Source of the DNA: Flavobacteriaceae bacterium NBU2977
Lineage (GTDB): Bacteria > Bacteroidota > Bacteroidia > Flavobacteriales > Flavobacteriaceae
Assembly (NCBI GenBank): GCA_019931105.1
Contig: JAIOUW010000002.1
Location: 434,001-498,000 of the forward strand
Direction: 5' to 3'
DNA length: 64,000 nucleotides
Shown in pieces: positions 53,647-62,686 of the stretch. Each line of letters opens with the position of its first letter. Position 1 is the stretch's first letter. Made by a program: the position numbers and the translations under genes. Under the pieces are notes generated by a model, which was given only the letters and a program-made list of their open reading frames with translations, did no database searches and was not told the origin of the DNA.

Positions 53647-54848
53647 CCAAAAGTTGAAACAACTTCGCTTATTATTTTTTTCATTTTAGCGGCTCTTCCG
53701 GCGACTTCTTCCTCAGTCCACGAAAGTTTGACGAGACAAGAGATATTACGGCCGACCCAATGATCGGATGCCGAAAAATCGGTGGTCGAAAAATCTTGAA
53801 GTCCTGCCAAAACTTCTTTTGAAAGCTTTCCCAGCGACTTGCGTTCGGTCAAATGCTCCCATTTTCTATAATAGTGCCAGTTGTTGTCAAACCAATAAAA
53901 ACAACCATCGATTCCCGCGCTGGCCAATTCCTTATGCGTTTTTTTGGCGAGTGCCTTAGTTGGCAGAAAGAAACTTAGAAACGAATAGTTTTCCTCGCCA
54001 CCTTCGGGCACGTTCCGAAAAGTTATTCCCGAAACGGTTTCGAGCGCTTCCCTTAAAATGGAATAATTTTTCTTTTGTATGGCCAAAAACTCATCCAAAC
54101 GTGCCAATTGTGCCAGACCAACGGCGGCATTCAACTCTGAAATACGGTAGTTGTACCCTAAAAAAGGATGGCCTTCCGCCCCCCTATCGTTGTCGATATG
54201 GTCGTGCCCGTGGTCGGAATAATGGTCCGCGTTTTTATGAAAGGCGGCATTGTTGGTGATAATGGCACCGCCTTCACCGCAAGTAATCGTTTTTACGTAA
54301 TCGAAGGAAAAGCATCCCAAGTGCCCGTAACTTCCCAAGGGTTTTCCATCATACGTGCCCCCGATCGCCTGACAGGCATCTTCCAACAACAACAATCCGT
54401 TTGTATCACAGATGGCTTTCAAGGCTCCTAAATCGGCCATTGAACCACACATATGTACGGGCATCACAACCCTTGTTTTTTCAGTAATGGCGTTTTTGAC
54501 CGCTACCGGGCTCAACGTCAAGGTATCATCGATATCGACCAAGATCGGAACGGCCCCAATGGCCAAAATAGCCTCGAAACTGGCCACAAAGGTGAATGTC
54601 GGCATAATGACCTCGTCACCCGCCCCTACTCCCGCGCTGGCCAACGCAATGGTCAGGGCAGCCGTACCACTACTGACCACCTGTGCATGTTTTACCTGCA
54701 TTCTAGCCGCCAATGCATTTTCAAGTTCAAGGGCCTTCCAATGGTCCTGACGCATTCCATCAAAACCATAGCGCATAAGCACGCCCGTTTCAAGCACCTC
54801 GTTCACTTGTTTTCTTTCCTGATTTCCAAAAAGTTCGAATCCCGGCAT
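53643..54848 (-). CDS. kdnA: KdnA-like DegT/DnrJ-family transaminase
   Basis: PLP enzyme of 401 aa of the sugar-aminotransferase family. PLP lysine Lys186 in FDYVKTITCGEGG, Asp157 in LLEDACQAIGG. The segments YGFDGMRQDHWKALELE, VVMPVHMCGSMADL, SDHGHDHIDNDRGAEGHP and GYNYRISELNAAVGLAQ match KdnA, which makes 8-amino-3,8-dideoxy-manno-octulosonate (Kdo8N), a lipid A core sugar found in Shewanella. KdnA needs the keto sugar made by KdnB, an alcohol dehydrogenase; no such gene is in the window. Followed on the same strand is no other sugar gene, and upstream lies a nitroreductase. If the identity is right, the organism replaces Kdo by Kdo8N. Confidence 0.75.
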   Translation of the reverse strand: MPGFELFGNQERKQVNEVLETGVLMRYGFDGMRQDHWKALELENALAARMQVKHAQVVSSGTAALTIALASAGVGAGDEVIMPTFTFVASFEAILAIGAVPILVDIDDTLTLSPVAVKNAITEKTRVVMPVHMCGSMADLGALKAICDTNGLLLLEDACQAIGGTYDGKPLGSYGHLGCFSFDYVKTITCGEGGAIITNNAAFHKNADHYSDHGHDHIDNDRGAEGHPFLGYNYRISELNAAVGLAQLARLDEFLAIQKKNYSILREALETVSGITFRNVPEGGEENYSFLSFFLPTKALAKKTHKELASAGIDGCFYWFDNNWHYYRKWEHLTERKSLGKLSKEVLAGLQDFSTTDFSASDHWVGRNISCLVKLSWTEEEVAGRAAKMKKIISEVVSTFG

Positions 54849-54870
54849 TGGTTCTTTGTAAATTGTTTGA

Positions 54871-55503
54871 TCAATGAATATCGATAATACTATCCTCTAT
54901 ATTCCTACGGACCTTTTTAAAGGTCGAAAATACGTCATCTTTCGCACGATAGCCCACGGGCATCACCAAAACGGAGCGAAGTCCCTTTTCCTCCAGCTTT
55001 AAGAGTTGGTCATAGCCTTCTGGGGAAAAGCCTTCCATCGGGCAAGAATCGATTTCTTCCATTGCACAGACGGTCAATAAGTTACCCATTGCCAAATAGG
55101 CCTGATTCTTTGACCATTCCTGAATTTCTGAGGCCTCTTTTTTTGAAAAACTCGAAACCATGCTTTCCTTGAAAGGCCGCAGTATCTCATCGCTCGTGCC
55201 CCGCACACTTCTGACTTTTTCAAAATATTCGGTTATGTATTTAGGGTCTATCTTATTTTCGATGCACAAAACAAGTACATGGGATGCTTGCGCAACTTGC
55301 TGCTGCTGCATGGAAAAGGGCACCAATTCGGCCTGCAGAACCTTATTTTGAACGACTACCATTTTAATCGGCTGAAGGCCATACGAAGTAGCCGTAAGAT
55401 TAAAGGCTTTTTTTAGCCGTATCACCTTTTTTTCAGATAATATCTTATCGGAATCGAATTTCTTTACGGCATAGCGCCATTTCATTTGTTCGAGTACATC
55501 CAT
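54871..55503 (-). CDS. NAD(P)H-dependent nitroreductase-family oxidoreductase
   Basis: FMN oxidoreductase of 210 aa, NfsB type. RYAVKKFDSDKILS near the N-terminus forms the FMN phosphate site, then LTATSYGLQPIKMVVV, and the late glycine-rich part CPMEGFSPEGYDQLL followed by SVLVMPVGYRAKDD. Start chosen at 55503, since the seven residues before it (to 55524) add nothing. Ends 22 nt before kdnA, so they may share a transcript. Physiological electron acceptor unknown. Confidence 0.88.
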   Translation of the reverse strand: MDVLEQMKWRYAVKKFDSDKILSEKKVIRLKKAFNLTATSYGLQPIKMVVVQNKVLQAELVPFSMQQQQVAQASHVLVLCIENKIDPKYITEYFEKVRSVRGTSDEILRPFKESMVSSFSKKEASEIQEWSKNQAYLAMGNLLTVCAMEEIDSCPMEGFSPEGYDQLLKLEEKGLRSVLVMPVGYRAKDDVFSTFKKVRRNIEDSIIDIH

Positions 55504-55558
55504 TTTTTGAACTGTTATACGCATTTCCTTCTATGCGGAAACGACCTCAACATTGAAT

Positions 55559-56314
55559 CTAATTGAAAAACCAAAGTTTAATTGACATTGCAACGACCAT
55601 AATCACCAAAAATGACTTGATAAAACCGTCTCCCCTATCGACCGAAACCCGACTGGCCACCCATGCACCGGTACCATTGCCAATGGCGAGAATTAGTCCC
55701 ACTTGCCAAATGACCTTATCGTTTAATACAAAGACGGTCAACGCGGCCAAGGTGTAAATAAGAACCACCATCACTTTAGTCGCGTTTGAGCGCACCAAGG
55801 TCATCTGGTTCGCGTAATGCAAAAATAGTATAATTATAAACCCTAGTCCCGCATTTATAAATCCGCCATAAATGCCAAAAAAGAAGAATGCAATGATACC
55901 GATCCACAGATGCTTGCCCGTAATCCGTTCGTGAAGGTCCTCAAGTTTGAGCTTGGGTTTGAAAAGAATGATCAGAACGACGATTATCATAATAATGGCC
56001 AGAATTCTATTGAATGTCTCGCCCTTGATATCGACTGCTATATAAGCGCCCAAGATTGCCCCGAACAATGCCGAAATACCCAAATAGATATCGAAAGGAA
56101 AGGTGGTCACGCCCTTGCTCTTAAAACCGGCCACCCCCATAATATTTTGGATCACTACGGCCACTCGATTGGTGCCATTTGCCACACTGGGCGGCAGTCC
56201 CAAAAAAATAAGTACTGGAAGGGAAATCAAAGAGCCGCCTCCGGCCACGGTATTGATAAAGCCAACCACAAAACCCACGGCAATTAGTAGTGCGTAATGG
56301 TACCATTCTTCCAT
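55559..56314 (-). CDS. TauE/SafE-family membrane transporter
   Basis: Inner-membrane protein of 251 aa with about seven to eight helices. TauE/SafE signatures are VGFINTVAGGGSLISLPVL near the N-terminus and FFGIYGGFINAGLGFIIIL in the middle. Relatives export sulfite, sulfoacetate or other small organic sulfur or carbon anions, and some import them; nothing here names the substrate. A possible -7 element (TATTTTTG) lies only 4 nt before the ATG, which would make the message nearly leaderless. Confidence 0.9.
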   Translation of the reverse strand: MEEWYHYALLIAVGFVVGFINTVAGGGSLISLPVLIFLGLPPSVANGTNRVAVVIQNIMGVAGFKSKGVTTFPFDIYLGISALFGAILGAYIAVDIKGETFNRILAIIMIIVVLIILFKPKLKLEDLHERITGKHLWIGIIAFFFFGIYGGFINAGLGFIIILFLHYANQMTLVRSNATKVMVVLIYTLAALTVFVLNDKVIWQVGLILAIGNGTGAWVASRVSVDRGDGFIKSFLVIMVVAMSIKLWFFN

Positions 56315-56401
56315 TGAACAAAAATAAGGGCTTGAAGGTGATAAACTAAGAATAACATAAAAATATAATTGCAGTTCTTTTAATGAATTGAAAAAGGTTG
56401 C

Positions 56402-56409
56402 TATATTTG
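56402..56409 (+). promoter_or_regulatory. -7 element of the tRNA-Ser gene
   Basis: TATATTTG is a perfect TAnnTTTG match, 10 nt before the mature tRNA 5' end. Confidence 0.6.
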
Positions 56410-56419
56410 CAACCGCTTA

Positions 56420-56504
56420 GGAGGAATGGCAGAGTGGTCGAATGCGGCAGTCTTGAAAACTGTTGAGGGTCACACCTCCGGGGGTTCGAATCCCTCTTCC
56501 TCCG
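56420..56504 (+). tRNA. tRNA-Ser (anticodon TGA)
   Basis: An 85-nt cloverleaf: acceptor stem GGAGGAA/TTCCTCC with discriminator G at 56504, anticodon stem GCAGT/ACTGT with loop CTTGAAA giving anticodon TGA at 56454-56456, a long class II variable arm (TGAGGGTCACACCTCC), and T arm GGGGG-TTCGAAT-CCCTC. The long variable arm and the anticodon both indicate serine (reads UCA and related codons). No CCA is encoded. Confidence 0.97.
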
Positions 56505-56540
56505 CAATCAAGCGCAACTTTGGTTCAGCTTGAAAAGATA

Positions 56541-56579
56541 AATCCCGTCAAGTTTACTTGAACGGGATTTTGCTTTTTT
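56541..56579 (+). terminator. Terminator downstream of tRNA-Ser
   Basis: AATCCCGT-CAAG and CTTG-A-ACGGGATT form a 12-bp stem with one bulge and loop TTTA, followed by TTGCTTTTTTA. It begins 37 nt after the tRNA. Confidence 0.75.
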
Positions 56580-56672
56580 AAGATGTGGATTCCAAGGGAA
56601 TTCAAAGTTGCATTTGCACAATACGGTATTAGGGATGCACGGAGTGAATTCCTTTTCCTCCGGAAAAGAAAT

Positions 56673-56696
56673 CCGGCGATAACCGTCGGTTTTTTT
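56673..56696 (+). terminator. Second terminator-like hairpin before the hydroxylase operon
   Basis: CCGGCG (56673-56678) pairs with CGTCGG (56684-56689), including one G-T pair, loop ATAAC, followed by seven T. It reads on the plus strand, so it would stop transcripts from the tRNA side before they enter the convergent operon. Confidence 0.55.
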
Positions 56697-56760
56697 CATT
56701 GACAAGCATTTTCTGCGCGCGTATGAAAACATAGTACAGAAAACGAAGTTTGTCAAGGTT

Positions 56761-59001
56761 TTATGCTTTACCAGAAATAAAGGGCTGGTGATAATGCCGT
56801 TGGCCGGTAGCTTTGTAAAGTGCGTTCGCCAAGGCCGCAAATATTGGAGGAAATGACGGTTCTCCCAATCCCGTTGGGTCTATGCCGTTATCAACAAAAT
56901 GTACTTCGATTTCCTTTGGGGCCTCGTTCATTCGAATCATTCGGTAACTATCAAAGTTGTTATTATCAGGTACTCCATTCGTAAAGGTCAACCCCCCGTG
57001 CATGGCATTTCCGATACCATCGACGATACCTCCTTCAACAAGGTTCGTGGCCGCGTCGGGATTTATAACAATCCCACAATCAATGGCGCTGGTTACCTTT
57101 TGTACGACGGGTTTCCCGTTTTCGATTGTCAAATCCAATACTTGCGCAGCATAGGAATTGTGGCAAAAATATGCGGAAACCCCTCGGTGGGTGTTTTCGG
57201 AGACACTGTTCCAATCACATTTGTCCCTTACCAATTTTAAAACTCCAGCATAGCGCGCCGCATCATAATCGTTGTTTTCGCCAACGGGATTCTTCATTGC
57301 CCTATCCAAAAGTTCCAATCGAAACTCGATCGGGTCTTTCCCGGCGGCTTCTGCCACCTCATCCAAAAAGGATTGTTCAGCACTGGCCATGAAGTTGGAG
57401 CTAGGCGCTCTAAAAGATCCTACGGTAATATTGGAATCGATGGTCCAATCTTCGGCCAAATAATTGTCAACCACCCCTGCAGGAAAACGGTTTTCATGCA
57501 ACGGACTTTGCGGAACGCCTCCGGCATTTACATGAAAAGCGATCAACTTATTGTTTTCATCCAGGCCTGCACGAAATTTGGCATGATACGCTGGGCGATA
57601 AATTCCATCGGTCATATCGTCTTCACGCGTATAGAGCAATTGAACCGGAGCCTTCATTCGTTGACTAATAATAGCCGCCTCGACCATCCAATGGGCGTAG
57701 GAACGCCGCCCGTATCCCCCGCCCAAACGGGTCATTTTGACATCAATGTTCTCGACGGGCATTCCGAGACGGGCCGAAAGGGTCTGTTCCGTCAGCTCCG
57801 GTTTTTGAAGGGGTCCGATAAGTTCTGCCTTTTCTTCGGTCACATCGGCAAAAAAGTTCATGGGCTCCATACAATTATGCGCCAAAAAAGGAGCCGTATA
57901 AGATGCCTCTATAATTTTAGCCGCCTTCTTTAAAGCTCCTTCGGGATCTCCATCTTTTCTTTTGACGGTCCCGCCTTTTTTTATCATGGCTTCCATTTCA
58001 GCAGCATGATCGGTGGAGTTCTCTAATCCCGATGGTGTATGTTCTTCCCATTTCCGTCCAAAACGGTCTCGGGTGTCCGTACTGCTTTCAATAGGTTCGC
58101 ATTCTATTTTCAAGACCTTTTTCGCATTAATTACCTCCCAAGTTGAATTTCCTACAATGACGGCAACTTCGTTAAAAGTCCTCGTATCAAAAAATGCTTT
58201 TTCATAGCCCTCATTGAAAACCTTTATCGGAAAGATATCTTTGATTCCGGGCATCTTTCTTGCCTCGTTATCATCGATGGATTTTAATTTCAACCCGAAC
58301 GCCGGCGGATGTACGATCATGGCGATGAGCATACCTTCTCGTTGGGTATCTACCCCAAAAAGTGGCTGTCCGGTCACTATTTTTTTGCCATCCACATTCT
58401 TTTGCGAAGTGCCGACAATTTTAAAATCCTTATTATCCTTAAGTAGAACTTCTTTGGGTACCTCAAGTTTCGCGGCGGCCAAGGCCATTTCTCCATATCC
58501 GGCAGTATTTCTTGAAGCCTCGTGGCTCAACGTACCGTTCGACGTTTCGATTTCATCAATAGGAACTTGCCAAGCTTCGGCCGCCGCCATTTTCAGCATG
58601 TGCCGCGCCGTCGCCCCTGCCATCCGTAGCCCTGGCCACCCTCTTCGAATGGCCTGACTTCCACCAATGAACTGAAAGTTGAAGGCATCGGTGTCCAACG
58701 GTGCCTGTTCAACGATTACATCCTTCCAGTCAACCCCGAGTTCATCGGCAATGATCATGGGCATTGAGGTCTTAACGTTCTGTCCGCCTTCGGGATTGGG
58801 CGACATAATGGTGACCTGACCGTTATGGGCAATTTTCAGATACCCATTGATCTTGGACCATTCTTTGGGTAATTGTTTTTCTTCCTCGGCAGTCAGTTTA
58901 CAGGATGCCAGCCAATTAAAGCCCAATACAAGACCTCCTCCGGCCATGGCCGAACTTTTGATAAAAAACCGTCGATTGATCTTTACTGTTTCCTTCTGCA
59001 C
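56761..59001 (-). CDS. Molybdopterin-binding large subunit of a xanthine-oxidase-family hydroxylase, copy 2
   Basis: Large subunit of 746 aa of the isoquinoline 1-oxidoreductase (IorB) group, which hydroxylates N-heterocycles or oxidises aldehydes in the periplasm. The Tat leader NRRFFIKSSAMAGGG is followed by NWLASC, a lipobox with Cys34, suggesting a Tat lipoprotein. Molybdopterin-domain marks: SPNPEGGQNVKTSMP, FLAHNCMEPMNF, GGGYGRRSYAHWMVEAA and SFRAPSSNF. The catalytic Glu is in GLGEPSFPP near the C-terminus. It lies 32 nt after a close paralogue and has no small subunit of its own. Substrate unknown. Confidence 0.92.
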   Translation of the reverse strand: MQKETVKINRRFFIKSSAMAGGGLVLGFNWLASCKLTAEEEKQLPKEWSKINGYLKIAHNGQVTIMSPNPEGGQNVKTSMPMIIADELGVDWKDVIVEQAPLDTDAFNFQFIGGSQAIRRGWPGLRMAGATARHMLKMAAAEAWQVPIDEIETSNGTLSHEASRNTAGYGEMALAAAKLEVPKEVLLKDNKDFKIVGTSQKNVDGKKIVTGQPLFGVDTQREGMLIAMIVHPPAFGLKLKSIDDNEARKMPGIKDIFPIKVFNEGYEKAFFDTRTFNEVAVIVGNSTWEVINAKKVLKIECEPIESSTDTRDRFGRKWEEHTPSGLENSTDHAAEMEAMIKKGGTVKRKDGDPEGALKKAAKIIEASYTAPFLAHNCMEPMNFFADVTEEKAELIGPLQKPELTEQTLSARLGMPVENIDVKMTRLGGGYGRRSYAHWMVEAAIISQRMKAPVQLLYTREDDMTDGIYRPAYHAKFRAGLDENNKLIAFHVNAGGVPQSPLHENRFPAGVVDNYLAEDWTIDSNITVGSFRAPSSNFMASAEQSFLDEVAEAAGKDPIEFRLELLDRAMKNPVGENNDYDAARYAGVLKLVRDKCDWNSVSENTHRGVSAYFCHNSYAAQVLDLTIENGKPVVQKVTSAIDCGIVINPDAATNLVEGGIVDGIGNAMHGGLTFTNGVPDNNNFDSYRMIRMNEAPKEIEVHFVDNGIDPTGLGEPSFPPIFAALANALYKATGQRHYHQPFISGKA

Positions 59002-59033
59002 TGTTTCTTGCGATGGATTATTTTAATTAAATA

Positions 59034-61295
59034 CTATCCTATAATCTGCGGTTTGTTAGAACCAAAGGGCTGGTGGTAATGCCGTTGGCCCGTCGCTTTA
59101 TACAAAGCGTTGGCATATGCCCCGAAAATTGGAGGAAACGGAGGCTCTCCCATTCCCGTTGGGGCGATTTCGTTCTTGACAAAATGCACTTCGATGTTCT
59201 TTGGAGCTTCCCCCATTCGTATCATACGGTAATCATTGAAGTTCGATTTATCTGGCCTGCCCTCACTAAAGGTCATTTCCCCGAACATCGCATTGCCGAT
59301 TCCATCTATAATGGCTCCCTCAGCCATATTGGCGGCCGCATCGGGATTGACCACGATACCGCAATCTATGGCACAAGAAACATTTGCGACTTTCGGCGTA
59401 CCATTTTCCATTTTTAGGTCCAATACATGGGCCACATAAGAATTATGGCAGAAATAAGCGGAAACCCCACGATTCAATCCTGAATCGTTGATGCCCCAGT
59501 TCGATTTTTCCTTTACCAACTTCAACACCCCGGCATAGCGTTCCGCTTCATAGTCATTGTTCTCGCCCACAGGATCTTTTGTCGCCCGATCCAATAATTC
59601 CAGACGGAATTCAATGGGGTCTTTCCCCATTTCGGATGCCAACTCATCCAGAAAAGACTGTTCGGCACCTGCGATAAAATTCGATCGTGGTGCCCGGAAC
59701 GCCCCAATTGTGATGTTCGAAGGGATTTCCCATGTTTCGGCCAGATAATTGTCGATAGCCCCTGCCGGGAAACGATTGGCAGCCAATGGATGTTCTGGAA
59801 TTCCCCCAGCCTTTACATGAAAGGCCAACAAATTGTTGTTTTCGTCCAGTGCAGCCTTATAGGTTGCGTAATAGGCAGGCCTATAGATTCCGAAGGTCAT
59901 ATCATCTTCGCGGGAATACATCAGTTGTACAGGCGCATTGACCTTTTTCGAGACCAAAGCCGCTTCAACAGCGTAATGGCAATAGGCCCTTCTACCGAAT
60001 CCACCGCCCATGCGCGTCATGTGAATATCAATTTTTTCAATAGGAAGTCCCAAACGAGTGGCAAGCGTGCCCTCTATAAACTCGGGAGCCTGTAGCGGAC
60101 CCGCAAGTTCGGCCTTATCATCGGTGACATGGGCAAAGAAGTTTATGGGCTCCATACAATTATGGGCAAGAAACGGACAGGAATAACTGCGTTCAATAAC
60201 CTTTGCGGCTTTTTTAAAGGCAGCTTCGGGATTACCATCCCTGCGGACTACCCGACCCGGCTTGGCATCCATTTCTTGCATTTTGGCCATATGTGCACTG
60301 GATCTTTCCAATCCCGAGGGAACGGTAACGGTCTGGGCCCCGCCCCTACCCATCATGGGAAAGGAATAGTCCTCAAAAGGTTCCCATTGGGCACGAATAG
60401 CCTTTTTGGCTTGCATCACCTCCCAATTGGAATCGCCGACAATGATGATGGGCTCGGTAAACGTTGTGGTATCAAATCCATTTCGTTGATAGTCTTCTTC
60501 ATGGGTCCTTATTTTGAAAACATCACGTATTCCGGGCATACTCTGTACACTCGCCATATCAAAGTCCTTCAATTTCATTCCGAACGCGGGGGGGAATACC
60601 GGCATGGCGTATAGCATTCCCCCCTTCATATAGTCCACACCGAAGAGTGGTTTTCCGGTCACGATTTCCTTTCCTTTCACGTTCTTTTTGGAGTGTCCTA
60701 TAATCTTAAAATCGGACACCTCCTTGAGCTGCACTTCCTCTGGTACGGACAGCTGTGCGGCGGCGGCAGCGAATTCGCCGTAGCTTCCGGTTTTGTCAGA
60801 ACCTGTATGCTTTAAGATTCCTGATTCTGTGTTAATTTCCGAAACGGGCACCTGCCAAGCCTGGGCAGCGGCCTCCTTCAACATTTGCCGTGCAGTTGCC
60901 CCGGCCAATCGAAGGCCTTCCCAACCCCTTCGAATACCTTGGCTCCCTCCGGTGAATTGTCGTCCGAAAAGTTCGGCGTTAAAGGGTGCCTGCTCTACAA
61001 GTACATTTTTCCAGGCAATATCAAGTTCTTCGGCCACGATCATCGGCATCGAGGTAATCACTCCTTGTCCAAATTCAGGGTTTGGCGATAAAATGGTGGC
61101 AATTCCATTGTCACCGATCTTTAGATAGGCATTGATATCGAACCATTCCTTTGGCATTTCAATGGCCGCTATTTTGGTCGCTTGTTCAGGTTTGCAAGAG
61201 TTCAGCCAACTGAATCCAAGTACCAGGCCTCCACTGGCCATTCCTGTATTTTTAATAAATGCCCTTCTGCCTATTTTTGTCTGAACGAGTGTCAT
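59034..61295 (-). CDS. Molybdopterin-binding large subunit of a xanthine-oxidase-family hydroxylase, copy 1
   Basis: IorB-type subunit of 753 aa. The Tat leader is GRRAFIKNTGMASGG, followed by WLNSC with Cys34 at the same position as in the paralogue (weaker lipobox). Matching marks: SPNPEFGQGVITSMP, FLAHNCMEPINFF, GGGFGRRAYCHYAVEAA, AFRAPRSNF and the catalytic Glu in GMGEPPFPP. Starts 29 nt after the iron-sulfur subunit gene. The two large subunits are similar along their whole length, which points to tandem duplication. They may form separate enzymes sharing one small subunit. Confidence 0.92.
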   Translation of the reverse strand: MTLVQTKIGRRAFIKNTGMASGGLVLGFSWLNSCKPEQATKIAAIEMPKEWFDINAYLKIGDNGIATILSPNPEFGQGVITSMPMIVAEELDIAWKNVLVEQAPFNAELFGRQFTGGSQGIRRGWEGLRLAGATARQMLKEAAAQAWQVPVSEINTESGILKHTGSDKTGSYGEFAAAAAQLSVPEEVQLKEVSDFKIIGHSKKNVKGKEIVTGKPLFGVDYMKGGMLYAMPVFPPAFGMKLKDFDMASVQSMPGIRDVFKIRTHEEDYQRNGFDTTTFTEPIIIVGDSNWEVMQAKKAIRAQWEPFEDYSFPMMGRGGAQTVTVPSGLERSSAHMAKMQEMDAKPGRVVRRDGNPEAAFKKAAKVIERSYSCPFLAHNCMEPINFFAHVTDDKAELAGPLQAPEFIEGTLATRLGLPIEKIDIHMTRMGGGFGRRAYCHYAVEAALVSKKVNAPVQLMYSREDDMTFGIYRPAYYATYKAALDENNNLLAFHVKAGGIPEHPLAANRFPAGAIDNYLAETWEIPSNITIGAFRAPRSNFIAGAEQSFLDELASEMGKDPIEFRLELLDRATKDPVGENNDYEAERYAGVLKLVKEKSNWGINDSGLNRGVSAYFCHNSYVAHVLDLKMENGTPKVANVSCAIDCGIVVNPDAAANMAEGAIIDGIGNAMFGEMTFSEGRPDKSNFNDYRMIRMGEAPKNIEVHFVKNEIAPTGMGEPPFPPIFGAYANALYKATGQRHYHQPFGSNKPQIIG

Positions 61296-61324
61296 CGTAC
61301 GATGGTTTTAGTATGAAATGGATA

Positions 61325-61780
61325 TTATGATTCCGAAGCCAGTTTTATGGCCTTTTTGATACGTGTATAAGTACCGCACCGGCAAATGTTGCCGTTCATG
61401 GCACCTTCGATCTCTTCGTCGGTAGGTGAAGGATTGTTGTTCAACAGGGCCGTTGCCGTCATAATCTGGCCCGATTGGCAATAGCCGCACTGGGCGACAT
61501 CGACCTCCAGCCATGCTTTTTGAACCGGATGGTCCCCATGTTCCGAGAGTCCTTCGATGGTGGTTATTTCCTGATTTCCCACTGCCGAAACCGGCAACAT
61601 GCAGGATCGTGTGGCCACCCCGTTCAAATGAACGGTACATGAACCACATTGTGCTATGCCGCAACCGTATTTGGTGCCGACCAATTTCAGATGATTTCGC
61701 AATACCCATAAAATGGGAGTTTCCGCCGAAACCTCTACTTCCTGTTTTTTTCCGTTGATGTTAAGTGTATATTTTGCCAT
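61325..61780 (-). CDS. [2Fe-2S] small subunit of the hydroxylase (IorA-like)
   Basis: Iron-sulfur subunit of 151 aa that passes electrons from the molybdenum centre. The plant-type ferredoxin cluster cysteines are in KYGCGIAQCGSCTVHLNG and TRSCMLP; the second cluster uses AQCGYCQSGQIM and GNICRCGTYTRIKKA. No signal peptide, so export must ride with a Tat-bearing large subunit. There is no FAD subunit, as in the two-subunit Ior type, so electrons probably go to a cytochrome. First gene of the operon. Confidence 0.94.
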   Translation of the reverse strand: MAKYTLNINGKKQEVEVSAETPILWVLRNHLKLVGTKYGCGIAQCGSCTVHLNGVATRSCMLPVSAVGNQEITTIEGLSEHGDHPVQKAWLEVDVAQCGYCQSGQIMTATALLNNNPSPTDEEIEGAMNGNICRCGTYTRIKKAIKLASES

Positions 61781-61895
61781 GACGTTGAATGTTCGCTTTA
61801 AATTATGGATTTATTTGGAATAAACTCCGCAATTCATATCGGTATATTATTAAAATTTATGTTCGTTATGATGGCCATTTATCAATGGCTCTTCT

Positions 61896-62636
61896 TTAAT
61901 TTGGAAAATTGTACACCAATGAAACGTTCCAGGTAAAATGCTTTTCGGGTAAAATTTCCGTATCGAGCGCCTTGTTCAAAATGGCCGAAAGTGACAGGGG
62001 AAACCCTTCTTTGACCAATGATATAAAACCTACGGCATAATAGCCTTGAAGGTCGTCCATACGCAAATAATATACCTGAGGGGAAAGGTTCACGTGCCAA
62101 TCCTTCGATATGCCGAGCTTGGAAAAACTCGAATTGAACACCAAAAAATGCGTCCTCTTGACTCCTTCGTCGAAACCATGCCCGATAAGGTAGTACATGC
62201 CGACCCCGACCTTGTCGGAAACCTTATAGTTGGGCGCAAGTTCAGCGGCCACATAGCGGCGTGATTCCAAAATATCCTCTTCCCGGCCATCACGAATTAT
62301 ATTGACCGTTCGGAAGTTGAGCGCAGGATGCGCGCCAACCCTAAGTGAAAAGCGCTCCTTTTGAATGGCCTTGTACCTAAACCAAAACAAAAACGACCAA
62401 GGTTTCCCTTCAAGGGCAAAACGCATATCGGGCTCAAAGCTCAAGCGACCGGCAGTGAATTTAAGGTCGAAGATCAAGGCCGGGTCGCCCAATGAAAATG
62501 AAGGAACAAGCGAAATACCATTATGCGTGACACTGGCCGTTCCCCTGAAATCATCGAGGAACTTTTTCTCTTCCTCTTGAGATTGGCAAAATGTCTTGAA
62601 TCCGACCAATAAAAAAATGGTCAAAGTAATTTTCAT
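61896..62636 (-). CDS. Putative outer-membrane beta-barrel protein
   Basis: Exported protein of 246 aa, family not recognised. The leader is MKITLTIFLLVGFKTFCQSQ. The mature part has alternating hydrophobic and aromatic strands (RLSFEPDMRFALEGKPW, SFLFWFRYKAI, GVGMYYLIGHG, FTWNVSLVYNF) typical of a small outer-membrane barrel. It ends in N after YNFP, not in Phe, which is slightly unusual. It follows the cupin gene by 50 nt and precedes the hydroxylase operon on the same strand, which hints at a shared pathway, but nothing in the sequence names a ligand. Confidence 0.6.
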   Translation of the reverse strand: MKITLTIFLLVGFKTFCQSQEEEKKFLDDFRGTASVTHNGISLVPSFSLGDPALIFDLKFTAGRLSFEPDMRFALEGKPWSFLFWFRYKAIQKERFSLRVGAHPALNFRTVNIIRDGREEDILESRRYVAAELAPNYKVSDKVGVGMYYLIGHGFDEGVKRTHFLVFNSSFSKLGISKDWHVNLSPQVYYLRMDDLQGYYAVGFISLVKEGFPLSLSAILNKALDTEILPEKHFTWNVSLVYNFPN

Positions 62637-62686
62637 GTTTGCTTTGAATTGTTGGATACACTCAACGAAGTGCTTTTAACAGTTAC

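Noticed and set aside
56420-56504. tRNA-Ser as an integration site for a mobile element
   Set aside because: No repeat of the tRNA 3' end, integrase or phage-like gene is seen downstream within the window.
56508-56702. Minus-strand 64-codon frame beginning MKKTDGYRR
   Set aside because: It is built over two plus-strand terminator hairpins and has no recognisable domain.
61874-61889. GCCATT/AATGGC hairpin after the putative beta-barrel gene as terminator
   Set aside because: Only 6 bp and no T-run on the minus strand, so it is too weak to call.
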